Shown: in pieces, positions 8,741 through 15,295 of the stretch
How positions within the stretch are numbered: the stretch's first letter is position 1
Layout of the letters: every line of letters begins with the position of its first letter
Source of the DNA: an uncultured Pseudomonadota bacterium
GTDB lineage: Bacteria; Pseudomonadota; Gammaproteobacteria; Burkholderiales; Rhodocyclaceae
Reading direction: 5' to 3'
Assembly (NCBI GenBank): GCA_903939665.1
Contig: CAJAHZ010000042.1
Span: 1 to 18,277, forward strand
Length of the DNA stretch: 18,277 bases
Notes under the pieces: model-generated
The model's database searches: none
What the model saw: only the letters and a program-made list of their open reading frames with translations
What the model was told of the DNA's origin: nothing
Position numbers and translations under genes: made by a program

Positions 8741-10078
8741 TTAATCGCCCCCGCTGCTGAATTCTGCGTAAAGATCGTGCTCGTCGGCATCGACCACGCG
8801 CACGCGGATAAAATCGCCGGGTTCGGCATCGAAGTAGTCGTTGATAAATACCAGGCCATCAATTTCCGGCGCATCGGCCGCTGAACGGGCGATCGTTCCC
8901 TCATCGTCAACAGCATCCACCAGCACCTCGATCTCGCGCCCGATCTTCGCCGCCAGCAGTTCGGCCGAAATATCCTCCTGCAACTCCATCAGGCGACGCT
9001 GGCGCTCCTCGCGCACTTCCTGCGGCACGGCGCCGGGCAAGGCATTCGCTGCAGCACCTTCGACCGGCGAGTAGGCAAAGCAGCCCACACGGTCAAGGCG
9101 GGCTTCCTGGAGGAAAGCCAGCAATTCCTCAAACTCGGCGTCGGTCTCGCCGGGAAAACCGGCAATGAACGTGCTGCGAATCGTGATGTCCGGACAGACG
9201 GCGCGCCATGCCTTGATCCGCTCAAGGTTATTCTCGGCACTTGCCGGTCGTTTCATCGCCTTCAAAATGCGCGGACTGGCGTGCTGGAATGGCACATCAA
9301 GGTAAGGCAGTATCTTCCCCTCGGCCATCAACGGGATCAGGTCGTCGACACTCGGATAGGGGTAAACGTAGTGCATGCGCACCCAGATGCCGAATTCAGC
9401 CAAGGCCTCGCAGAGTTCGCGCAAGCGTGTCTTGACCGGGCGCCCGCCAAAGAAGCCGGTGCGATACTTCACATCAACGCCGTAGGCACTGGTGTCCTGC
9501 GAGATGACCAGTAATTCGCGCACACCTGCGTCGGCCAGATTCTTGGCCTCCTGCAACACATCACCGATCGGTCGGCTGACCAGCGGCCCGCGCATCGACG
9601 GAATAATGCAGAAAGTGCAACTGTGATTACAACCTTCCGAAATTTTCAGGTAGGCAAAATGCTGCGGTGTCAGTTTGATGCCCTGCGGCGGCACGAGGCT
9701 GGTGTAGGGGTCGTGCGGCTGCGGCAAGTGGGTATGCACGTGCTGCAACACCTCGTCGGCGGCATGCGGACCGGTGATGGCCAGCACCTGAGGATGCGCA
9801 CTCCGGACAAGCCCTTCCCTGGCGCCAAGACAGCCGGTAACAATGACCTTGCCGTTTTCAGTCAAGGCTTCGCCAATCGCGTCGAGCGATTCTTCAACGG
9901 CAGCATCAATAAAGCCGCAGGTATTAACGATCACCAGATCGGCGCCTTCATACGAGGGCGAGATCAGGTAGCCTTCAGCACGCAGCTTGGTGAGAATCTG
10001 TTCTGAATCGACGAGCGCCTTCGGGCACCCAAGAGAAACGAAGCCAACTTTTGGCGGCTTGTTGATGGCAACAGTCAC
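8741..10078 (-). CDS. rimO: Ribosomal protein S12 methylthiotransferase
   Basis: The 445-residue protein is close to the usual RimO length. The N-terminal methylthiotransferase domain has the three auxiliary-cluster cysteines C18 ([12 protein letters not shown]), C54 (NTCGF) and C83 (TGCLG). The radical-SAM core has C150, C154 and C157 in [10 protein letters not shown]. The C-terminus is a TRAM domain (about 375-445). The SLGCPK motif and [19 protein letters not shown] identify RimO rather than MiaB. The reaction is methylthiolation of the conserved aspartate of ribosomal protein S12, using two 4Fe-4S clusters and SAM. The start appears to be GTG at 10078, with no strong Shine-Dalgarno sequence. 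It lies 33 bases after the phaR stop on the same strand, so it is probably co-transcribed with phaR. Confidence 0.96.
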   Translation of the reverse strand: MTVAINKPPKVGFVSLGCPKALVDSEQILTKLRAEGYLISPSYEGADLVIVNTCGFIDAAVEESLDAIGEALTENGKVIVTGCLGAREGLVRSAHPQVLAITGPHAADEVLQHVHTHLPQPHDPYTSLVPPQGIKLTPQHFAYLKISEGCNHSCTFCIIPSMRGPLVSRPIGDVLQEAKNLADAGVRELLVISQDTSAYGVDVKYRTGFFGGRPVKTRLRELCEALAEFGIWVRMHYVYPYPSVDDLIPLMAEGKILPYLDVPFQHASPRILKAMKRPASAENNLERIKAWRAVCPDITIRSTFIAGFPGETDAEFEELLAFLQEARLDRVGCFAYSPVEGAAANALPGAVPQEVREERQRRLMELQEDISAELLAAKIGREIEVLVDAVDDEGTIARSAADAPEIDGLVFINDYFDAEPGDFIRVRVVDADEHDLYAEFSSGGD

Positions 10079-10111
10079 GGAGAATTCTTTTGGTCGAACT
10101 GCTCAAGCAGT

Positions 10112-10687
10112 TTATTTTTCGGTGTTCTTCGGTTTTGCAGCGCCCTCGGCAGGAAAGCCGGGAAGCTGAATACCGGTAAACATGGTGCGGGTCTGATTCT
10201 GCAATTGATCCTGCATCTGATGAACCATTTTTTTGCTCTGGTCCATGTAGGTGCTCATCATCGTCTGCATGGCCGGCCCCTGAAAATTCATGAACTGGGA
10301 CCACATGTCGCTCTGCATCTGACTGCTGTTGTCGCCGTAGAGCGAATGCGACTGCTCCTGCAGTTTTTTCTGGAAGTCGGTGAAAGACTTGATGTTGGTT
10401 TCCAGGTACTTGCCAAGCATGCCCTGCATGGCGTGGCCATAAAACCGGATCATCTGGGACAAAAGGTCGGTCGTAAACAAGGGTACGCCGGCAGTTTCTT
10501 CTTCAAGGATGATCTGCAGCAGAATGCTGCGGGTCAGATCTTCACCGGTTTTGGCGTCCACCACCTTGAATACCTCGGTGGTCAGCACAAGATCCTTCAC
10601 ATCACTCAGCGTGATGTAGGCACTCGTCTTGGTGTCATAAAGACGACGGTTCGGGTATTTCTTGATCAGTCGCGACGGCTCCGACAT
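10112..10687 (-). CDS. phaR: PHA synthesis repressor PhaR
   Basis: The 191-residue protein has the PhaR N-terminal DNA-binding domain (about 6-66: LIKKYPNRRLYDTKTSAYITL and the following helices). The PHB-accumulation-regulator domain follows (about 70-110: PLFTTDLLSQMIRFYG, MLGKYLETNI). The C-terminal half is rich in Met and Gln (residues about 120-170), which suits hydrophobic contact with polymer granules. Family knowledge: PhaR represses phasin genes and itself, and is released when it binds nascent PHA. The start is ATG 10687, with GGAGGAAAG just upstream. The frame is open further upstream to 10759, but that stretch is promoter DNA. A TATAAT and a palindrome lie just upstream (separate entries). 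rimO follows after 33 bases. Confidence 0.95.
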   Translation of the reverse strand: MSEPSRLIKKYPNRRLYDTKTSAYITLSDVKDLVLTTEVFKVVDAKTGEDLTRSILLQIILEEETAGVPLFTTDLLSQMIRFYGHAMQGMLGKYLETNIKSFTDFQKKLQEQSHSLYGDNSSQMQSDMWSQFMNFQGPAMQTMMSTYMDQSKKMVHQMQDQLQNQTRTMFTGIQLPGFPAEGAAKPKNTEK

Positions 10688-10744
10688 TGAAGACCTTTCC
10701 TCCAGTTGTTGAACGCAATGAGCGCTCTTCGACGCTTTTCCAGA

Positions 10745-10756
10745 TGCTGCACAGCA
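10745..10756. promoter_or_regulatory. Palindrome at the predicted phaR transcription start (candidate operator)
   Basis: On the - strand TGCTG TG CAGCA is a perfect 5-bp inverted repeat with a 2-base centre. It begins two bases downstream of the phaR -10 box, so it covers the predicted transcription start. PhaR is known to repress its own gene in other bacteria, with TGC/GCA-type sites described in Paracoccus, so this is a candidate autorepression site. The assignment rests on position and symmetry only. Confidence 0.5.
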
Positions 10757-10758
10757 CA

Positions 10759-10764
10759 ATTATA
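10759..10764 (-). promoter_or_regulatory. phaR -10 box
   Basis: The - strand reads TATAAT, a perfect sigma-70 -10 hexamer, placed so that transcription would start near 10752 and give a leader of about 65 bases before the phaR ATG. The expected -35 position (10782-10787) falls inside the phaB terminator stem and reads CGGAGC, which is not a consensus match. Confidence 0.55.
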
Positions 10765-10771
10765 CATCAGT

Positions 10772-10797
10772 AAAAAAACAGGCTCCGTCGGAGCCTG
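10772..10797 (-). terminator. Intrinsic terminator of the phaC-phaB-phaB transcript
   Basis: On the - strand CAGGCTCC GAC GGAGCCTG forms a perfect 8-bp GC-rich stem with a 3-base loop, followed at once by seven T residues. It starts 24 bases after the phaB stop and separates the synthase operon from phaR. Confidence 0.93.
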
Positions 10798-10820
10798 CTT
10801 TCTACTGTACTGCGATGAGC

Positions 10821-11564
10821 TTACTGATAGTACAAACCACCGTTGATGTTCATCGTGGCGCCCGTCATGAAGCCTGCCAGATCGGAAGCCAGGTAGGCGC
10901 AAGCGCCACCGATTTCTTCCGGCTTTGCCAGCCGCTTCATCGGCACGGAGTCGATGATGCTCTGCAGAACTTCCGGCTTGATGGCCATGACCATGGCGGT
11001 CGCGACGTAACCCGGCGTAATGGCGTTGACTGTCACGCCCTTGGCCGCCAGTTCAGCCGCCAGCGCCTTGGTAAAGCCGATCACGCCGGCCTTCGCTGCG
11101 GAGTAGTTGGTCTGACCCGCCTGCCCCTTGAGCCCGTTAACCGAGGAGATGTTGACGATGCGACCCCAGCCGCGTTCAGCCATCTTGCCCGAGACTTGCT
11201 TGGTCATGTTGAAGAGGCTGGTGAGGTTGGTCGAGATCACCGCATCCCACTGAGCCAGTTCCATCCGGCCAAACATCTTGTCACGGGTAATACCAGCATT
11301 ATTCACCAGAATATCAACCGGACCGGCCTTGGCTTCGGCTTCGGCGACCATGGCGGCGCAGGAGTCAAAGCTGGAGACATCGCCAGCGACACAGACAAAG
11401 TCATTAAAGCCGGCATCCGCCATTTGCTTCTTCCACTCATCCGGCTTGTCAAATTCAGGATGGTAGGCAGCGACCACCTTGTGACCCGCCTTGGCCAGTT
11501 CCTGACAAATTGCGGTACCGAGACCACCCATAGCACCTGTAACCAGAGCGACACGTTGCGTCAT
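10821..11564 (-). CDS. phaB: Acetoacetyl-CoA reductase, second (downstream) copy
   Basis: The 247-residue short-chain dehydrogenase has TGAMGGLG (9-16) for NADPH, NNAGITRD (88-95), and the catalytic Ser141, Tyr154 and Lys158 in ISSVNGLKGQAGQTNYSAAKAG. It closes with FMTGATMNINGGLYYQ, close to PhaB C-termini. The reaction is reduction of acetoacetyl-CoA to (R)-3-hydroxybutyryl-CoA, the monomer for PHB. The ATG at 11564 has AAAGGA upstream; the frame is open further upstream but lacks a site there. It lies 57 bases after the other reductase and is the last gene before a terminator. It differs from its neighbour in several loop regions, for example VIGFTKALAAELAAKGVTVNAITPGY. Which copy is the main PhaB, or whether this one prefers another chain length, cannot be told from motifs. 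Confidence 0.92.
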   Translation of the reverse strand: MTQRVALVTGAMGGLGTAICQELAKAGHKVVAAYHPEFDKPDEWKKQMADAGFNDFVCVAGDVSSFDSCAAMVAEAEAKAGPVDILVNNAGITRDKMFGRMELAQWDAVISTNLTSLFNMTKQVSGKMAERGWGRIVNISSVNGLKGQAGQTNYSAAKAGVIGFTKALAAELAAKGVTVNAITPGYVATAMVMAIKPEVLQSIIDSVPMKRLAKPEEIGGACAYLASDLAGFMTGATMNINGGLYYQ

Positions 11565-11621
11565 TATTATTTCCTTTCGTTGTTGAGGTTGAAACTTTAA
11601 GTGGCACTTCACCACCGGTGA

Positions 11622-12362
11622 TTAAAACATGTGCTGACCGCCGTTGATGGAGATATTAGCACCGGTCACGAACGCCGCCTCGTCAGACGCGAGGTAAGCA
11701 ACCAGACCGGCGATTTCCTCCGGTTTACCGAGCCTGCCGACCGGAATCTGCGGCAGAATCTTCGAATCAAGAATCTCATGCGGGATGGCCGTTACCATCC
11801 GGGTGCCGATATACCCCGGAGAGATGGTGTTCACCGTCACCCCTGATTTCGCCACTTCCAGCGCCAAAGCCTTGGTAAACCCATGCATTCCGGCTTTGGC
11901 GGCAGAGTAGTTGGTTTGACCAAACGCGCCCTTCTGGCCGTTGACCGAAGAAACGTTGATGACCCGTCCCCATTTACGGTCAGTCATGCCGTCCATAACC
12001 TGCTTGGTCATGTTGAAGACACTATCGAGATTGGTATGAATCACCGCATCCCAGTCGGCTTTGGTCATCCGCTTGAAGGTCATGTCGCGGGTGATCCCGG
12101 CATTATTAACCAGCACGTCGACCGGCCCGACCTCATCGGTAACCAGGCCGACACAGTTCCGGCAAGAATCAAAATCATCGACGTCGCAAGTGTAGGTCTT
12201 AAACGCGTAACCCATGCTGTTCATCGATTTCAGCCATTCACCGACGCGCGGATTACCCAGCGAATGCGTGGTGACGATCTTGTAGCCGAGGGCAGCAAGC
12301 TTGATACAGATCGCTTCACCCAAGCCTCCGACACCACCGGTTACCAATGCAACTCTAGGCAT
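11622..12362 (-). CDS. phaB: Acetoacetyl-CoA reductase, first (upstream) copy
   Basis: The 246-residue short-chain dehydrogenase has the same length as the well-studied Ralstonia PhaB. It carries TGGVGGLG (8-15), NNAGITRD (86-93), and the catalytic Ser139, Tyr152 and Lys156 in VSSVNGQKGAFGQTNYSAAKAG. The MHGFTKALALEV and VNTISPGYIGT segments and the C-terminus INGGQHMF are very like Ralstonia PhaB. It reduces acetoacetyl-CoA with NADPH. It follows phaC by 24 bases, so both are on one transcript. The ATG at 12362 is chosen because GAGGG precedes it by five bases. An in-frame ATG at 12374 has no such site. The Cys pair CRNC (67-70) is an uncommon detail not shared by the downstream copy. Confidence 0.93.
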   Translation of the reverse strand: MPRVALVTGGVGGLGEAICIKLAALGYKIVTTHSLGNPRVGEWLKSMNSMGYAFKTYTCDVDDFDSCRNCVGLVTDEVGPVDVLVNNAGITRDMTFKRMTKADWDAVIHTNLDSVFNMTKQVMDGMTDRKWGRVINVSSVNGQKGAFGQTNYSAAKAGMHGFTKALALEVAKSGVTVNTISPGYIGTRMVTAIPHEILDSKILPQIPVGRLGKPEEIAGLVAYLASDEAAFVTGANISINGGQHMF

Positions 12363-12386
12363 GACCACCCTCATTTTCGGTAAGAC

Positions 12387-14123
12387 TCAGGCCTTTTCTT
12401 TCACATAACGCCCAGGGGCCGGCTCGATTTCCTTGTGCTTGGCATTGCCAAGTTTTTTACGGGCAAGGCGCTCGCCATCTGCATACTGTTTAAGCCAGGC
12501 ACTCCAGTCAGACCACCAGCTACCCTTTTGCTCTTGGGCGCCACCCAGCCAGACCTCGGCATCTCCCTGCAAATCGTCATTGGTCCAGTAACTGCGCTTG
12601 TTTTTGCTTGCCGGATTGATCACGCCGGCAATGTGCCCGCTGGCGCCAAGCACAAACCGGGAGTCACCGCCAAGCAGATGCGTTCCGCAATAGGAGGTCT
12701 GCCAGGGCACGATATGATCTTCGCGCGTTGCCAGAATGTAGTTGGGAACATTCACCTGCCCAAGATTAACGCGCACACCGCAAATCTCCAGTTTGCCGGG
12801 ATCGCGCAAGCTGTTATTGAGGTAAAGATTGCGCATGTACCAGCAGACGAAGGGACCGGGCAGGTTCGTGCTGTCGCCGTTCCAGTAGAGCAAATCGAAA
12901 GGAATCGGTTTCTGGCCCTTCAGATAGTTGCTCGATACGTAGTTCCAGATCAGATCGTTGGCACGCAAGGACGAGAACATGCCGGACAGTTCGCTGCCCT
13001 TCATGATGCCGCCTTTGCCCATTGCCTTGTCGCGAGCCGTCAACGAAGCCTCGTCAATGAACAAGCCGATTTCACCGGTGTCGGAAAAATCAAGCAGCGT
13101 CGTCAGCAAAGTCAAACTGGCAACCACATCCTCACCGCGCGCGGCAAGCACCGCCAGCGCACTGGAGAGTATGGTGCCGCCGACACACCAGCCGACGGTA
13201 TTGACCCGATCAACCTTGCAGATCTCCCGCACTTTGGCGATCGCGGTGATCGGTCCATATTCCAGATAATCGTCCCATGTCAGCTGGCCCTGCTCGGTCT
13301 TTGGGTTGCGCCAGGAGACCAGAAACACGGTATTGCCCTGCTCAACGGCGTAACGAACAAAGGAATTTTCCGGCTGCAGATCGAGAATGTAGAATTTGTT
13401 GATGCACGGCGGAATAATCAACAGCGGGCGTACGGCGACTTTCGGCGTCGACGGTGCGTACTGAATGAGTTGCATCACCTCGTTTTCGAAAACGACAGCG
13501 CCCGGTGACGTTGCGAGGTTCTTGCCGATTTCGAAAGCCGATTCATCAGTGATCGAGATACGGCCTTTTTCGTAATCCTTGATCAGATTATTGATGCCAT
13601 CGGTAATGCTCTGGCCTTTGGTTTCAAGGGCCTGACGAACGAATTCCGGGTTGGTCGCAGCGAAATTGGCCGGTGACAGCGCATCGATGTACTGACGCGC
13701 CAGAAAACGGGAGCGGTTCTTTGCTTTTTCATCGTCAGCGGGCACCACCTCAACCAATTCGCGGATGAAACGCGAATTGAGCAGATAAGCCTGACGAACA
13801 TAATCGTAAACCGGGCTGCTGCGCCATTCCGGCGAGGAGAAGCGACGGTCGCCTGGATCGGCAGTGACGACCGGCGCTGGCGGCTCACCCTCTCCACGCG
13901 TCAGCATTGAATTCCACAACTGAAGCTGCTGCTCCATATAGCTCTTCTGCAGACTCGCAAGTTGTTCCGGATCGGGTGACGGCAAGGGGCTGACTGCGCG
14001 CCTCCCCGGCTGCGGCGCAGCTTTCTGGGTATTCAAAAACTCCAGAAAGTTTTGCGCCAGCGCTTGACCGGCTTGAACGAAATTCTGCATCGCGGGAGCG
14101 AAAGAATCCGGCGACTTTGACAT
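12387..14123 (-). CDS. phaC: Class I poly(R)-hydroxyalkanoate synthase
   Basis: The 578-residue protein has the PhaC N-terminal domain (about 95-270) followed by an alpha/beta-hydrolase catalytic domain. The lipase-like box is GWCVGG with nucleophile C313. The catalytic Asp is D469 (REDHIVPW) and the His is H497 (GASGHIAGV). The Asp-His spacing of 28 equals that of the Ralstonia enzyme (D480/H508). Length and single-subunit architecture fit class I synthases that polymerise short-chain 3-hydroxyacyl-CoA on granules. The first ~95 residues are variable and proline-rich from 36 to 53. The start ATG has TGAGGA upstream. It is the first gene of phaC-phaB-phaB, with a good promoter and a leader hairpin upstream. 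No phaA or phasin gene follows. Confidence 0.97.
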   Translation of the reverse strand: MSKSPDSFAPAMQNFVQAGQALAQNFLEFLNTQKAAPQPGRRAVSPLPSPDPEQLASLQKSYMEQQLQLWNSMLTRGEGEPPAPVVTADPGDRRFSSPEWRSSPVYDYVRQAYLLNSRFIRELVEVVPADDEKAKNRSRFLARQYIDALSPANFAATNPEFVRQALETKGQSITDGINNLIKDYEKGRISITDESAFEIGKNLATSPGAVVFENEVMQLIQYAPSTPKVAVRPLLIIPPCINKFYILDLQPENSFVRYAVEQGNTVFLVSWRNPKTEQGQLTWDDYLEYGPITAIAKVREICKVDRVNTVGWCVGGTILSSALAVLAARGEDVVASLTLLTTLLDFSDTGEIGLFIDEASLTARDKAMGKGGIMKGSELSGMFSSLRANDLIWNYVSSNYLKGQKPIPFDLLYWNGDSTNLPGPFVCWYMRNLYLNNSLRDPGKLEICGVRVNLGQVNVPNYILATREDHIVPWQTSYCGTHLLGGDSRFVLGASGHIAGVINPASKNKRSYWTNDDLQGDAEVWLGGAQEQKGSWWSDWSAWLKQYADGERLARKKLGNAKHKEIEPAPGRYVKEKA

Positions 14124-14150
14124 GAAACGTTCCTCACTGGGATTGGGGTA

Positions 14151-14170
14151 ACGGCTACAGGGCTAGCCGT
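14151..14170. other. Stem-loop in the phaC leader
   Basis: ACGGCTA (14151-14157) and TAGCCGT (14164-14170) are perfect reverse complements around a 6-base loop. The element lies between the predicted phaC transcription start (about 14179) and the ribosome binding site (14131-14136), so it would form in the 5' leader RNA. Both strands can form it. It has no T-run after it on the - strand. Confidence 0.6.
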
Positions 14171-14185
14171 CATGAGTTTCCGATG

Positions 14186-14214
14186 ATTCTGCATTGCACC
14201 ATGGGTGCTGTCAA
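14186..14214 (-). promoter_or_regulatory. phaC promoter
   Basis: On the - strand a perfect -35 TTGACA (14214-14209) is followed, after exactly 17 bases, by CAGAAT (14191-14186), a 4/6 match to TATAAT. The predicted start is near 14179, giving a leader of about 55 bases. This is a good sigma-70-type promoter. Confidence 0.75.
14196..14208. promoter_or_regulatory. Palindrome inside the phaC promoter spacer (candidate operator)
   Basis: GCACC ATG GGTGC is a perfect 5-bp inverted repeat with a 3-base centre, placed directly next to the -35 and inside the 17-base spacer. Such a position is typical for a repressor site. PhaR is the obvious candidate but the link is inference. Confidence 0.5.
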
Positions 14215-14312
14215 TGCCAATATGCCAGCGTGTGAATTATCAGCAGGAATGAGCTCGCGGGAATAGGCTCAGCCAAACAAAACCGCCCCCACCTTGCCGC
14301 CCGGTGCCGCTC

Positions 14313-14318
14313 TATAAT
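14313..14318 (+). promoter_or_regulatory. -10 box just before the small membrane-protein gene
   Basis: A perfect TATAAT ends 7 bases before the ATG at 14326, so the predicted transcription start falls on or next to that ATG. No convincing -35 was found: TTGCCG at 14294 leaves only 13 bases. It overlaps the alternative ATG at 14317. Confidence 0.5.
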
Positions 14319-14325
14319 GGCCGCC

Positions 14326-14529
14326 ATGTATATCATCGCAATCGCCTGGCTGTACGTAACGACATTAATGGCACTGACCGAAACCAGCCTTGTTGCTGGC
14401 GTCCTGAGCTTCGCTCTGTATGGCGTGGCACCAACCGCCCTGCTGCTCTGGCTGTTTGGCCGCCGGGCTCGACGGCATCAGAAACCACCAGAAACAGAAG
14501 GCACAAAGGAACTGGAAGCTGACCGCTAA
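14326..14529 (+). CDS. Small conserved membrane protein of unknown function
   Basis: The 67-residue protein has two predicted hydrophobic helices: about 2-19 (YIIAIAWLYVTTLMAL) and about 24-46 (AGVLSFALYGVAPTALLLWLF). The second is followed by the positively charged GRRARRH, which would place the C-terminus in the cytoplasm. The rest is a short hydrophilic tail. I recognise the (A)IAWLYV...A.TE.S.VAG....LYG..P..L..WL pattern as a small hypothetical protein recurring in betaproteobacteria; its function is unknown. ATG 14326 is preferred because MYIIAIAWLYV is where the pattern begins; ATG 14317 would add three residues and lies within the TATAAT. No Shine-Dalgarno sequence precedes either ATG. 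The gene is divergent from phaC and convergent with pgeF (13 bases between stops). Confidence 0.72.
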   Translation: MYIIAIAWLYVTTLMALTETSLVAGVLSFALYGVAPTALLLWLFGRRARRHQKPPETEGTKELEADR

Positions 14530-14542
14530 CGGCGCCTTGATT

Positions 14543-15295
14543 CTATGGCGCTAGCCAGATCACCGAGGCCATGCGCCCGGTGACGCCGTCGCGCCGATAA
14601 GAGAAGAATCGCTCCGCCTCATCGACGGTGCAGTAATTTCCGCCGAAGACCCCGTTGACGCCGATGCCAGCCAGGCGCTGGCGTGCCAGCAGATAGATGT
14701 TGGCCAGCCATTTGCCGCCTCGTGGCTTGAACGCGACTTCGGCTTGCCGATCGGCATCAACAAAGGCGGCACGCACTTCGTCGCCCACCTCAAAGGCTTG
14801 CGGCCCGATCGCCGGACCAAGGTAAGCGAGGATTTCCTCGCCAGAGCACTGCATCGCCGCCACGGTTCGTTCAAGAACGCCTGCATGCAAGCCACGCCAA
14901 CCCGCATGCGCCGCCGCAACAACGGTACCGGATCGGTCACAGAACAAGACCGGCAGACAATCCGCGGTCATCACGGCGCAGGCCACACCCGGGTTGCGGG
15001 CAAACAAGGCATCCGCTTCCCGCCGGGAAGCAGAAAGCGCCACTTCGGCATCAAGCACCGTGGTGCCGTGCACCTGATCAAGCCACAAGACCGGAACACC
15101 CACACTGCCAGCCAGACGGCGGCGGTTTTCGGCCACGGCAGCAGGATCATCACCCACATGCTCACCAAGATTCAGCGTGGCATATGCGCCCCGGCTCACG
15201 CCACCGTGCCGGGTTGTCAGCAAACTGCGCACCCGCTCTGGCGCCGGCCACACGGGCATGATCCAATCGCTACTCGTCGATTTCGTCGTCGTCAC
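14543..15295 (-). CDS. pgeF: Peptidoglycan editing factor / YfiH-type purine nucleoside phosphorylase-laccase domain protein
   Basis: The 250-residue protein matches the DUF152/YfiH family. It has TTRHGGVS (27-34), the metal-ligand set H76 (LDQVHG), C113 (MTADCLPVLFC) and H130 (AAHAGWRG), LGPAIGPQAFEVG, and the C-terminal FFSYRRDGVTGRMASVIWL. E. coli YfiH (PgeF) prevents wrong amino acids from entering peptidoglycan precursors, and related proteins act on nucleosides or phenols. The start is uncertain. GTG 15295 has GAGGTGA upstream with 8 bases spacing and includes the conserved residues just before MPVWPAP. ATG 15259 lacks a site. With the GTG start it overlaps the end of rluD by 26 bases, suggesting translational coupling. 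The rluD-pgeF order is also that of E. coli. Confidence 0.9.
   Translation of the reverse strand: MTTTKSTSSDWIMPVWPAPERVRSLLTTRHGGVSRGAYATLNLGEHVGDDPAAVAENRRRLAGSVGVPVLWLDQVHGTTVLDAEVALSASRREADALFARNPGVACAVMTADCLPVLFCDRSGTVVAAAHAGWRGLHAGVLERTVAAMQCSGEEILAYLGPAIGPQAFEVGDEVRAAFVDADRQAEVAFKPRGGKWLANIYLLARQRLAGIGVNGVFGGNYCTVDEAERFFSYRRDGVTGRMASVIWLAP

Noticed and set aside
10097..10112. Hairpin AACTGC-TCAA-GCAGTT at the phaR stop as a terminator
   Set aside because: On the - strand it is not followed by a T-run, the stem is only 6 bp, and rimO follows at once; not convincing.
10815..11600. Long + strand open frame (261 codons) opposite the downstream phaB
   Set aside because: It mirrors the reductase codon structure; the sense strand has the SDR motifs and a proper ribosome binding site.
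12435..13508. Long + strand open frame (357 codons) opposite phaC
   Set aside because: The opposite strand carries the complete PHA synthase with its catalytic triad; the antisense translation shows no domain or ribosome binding site.
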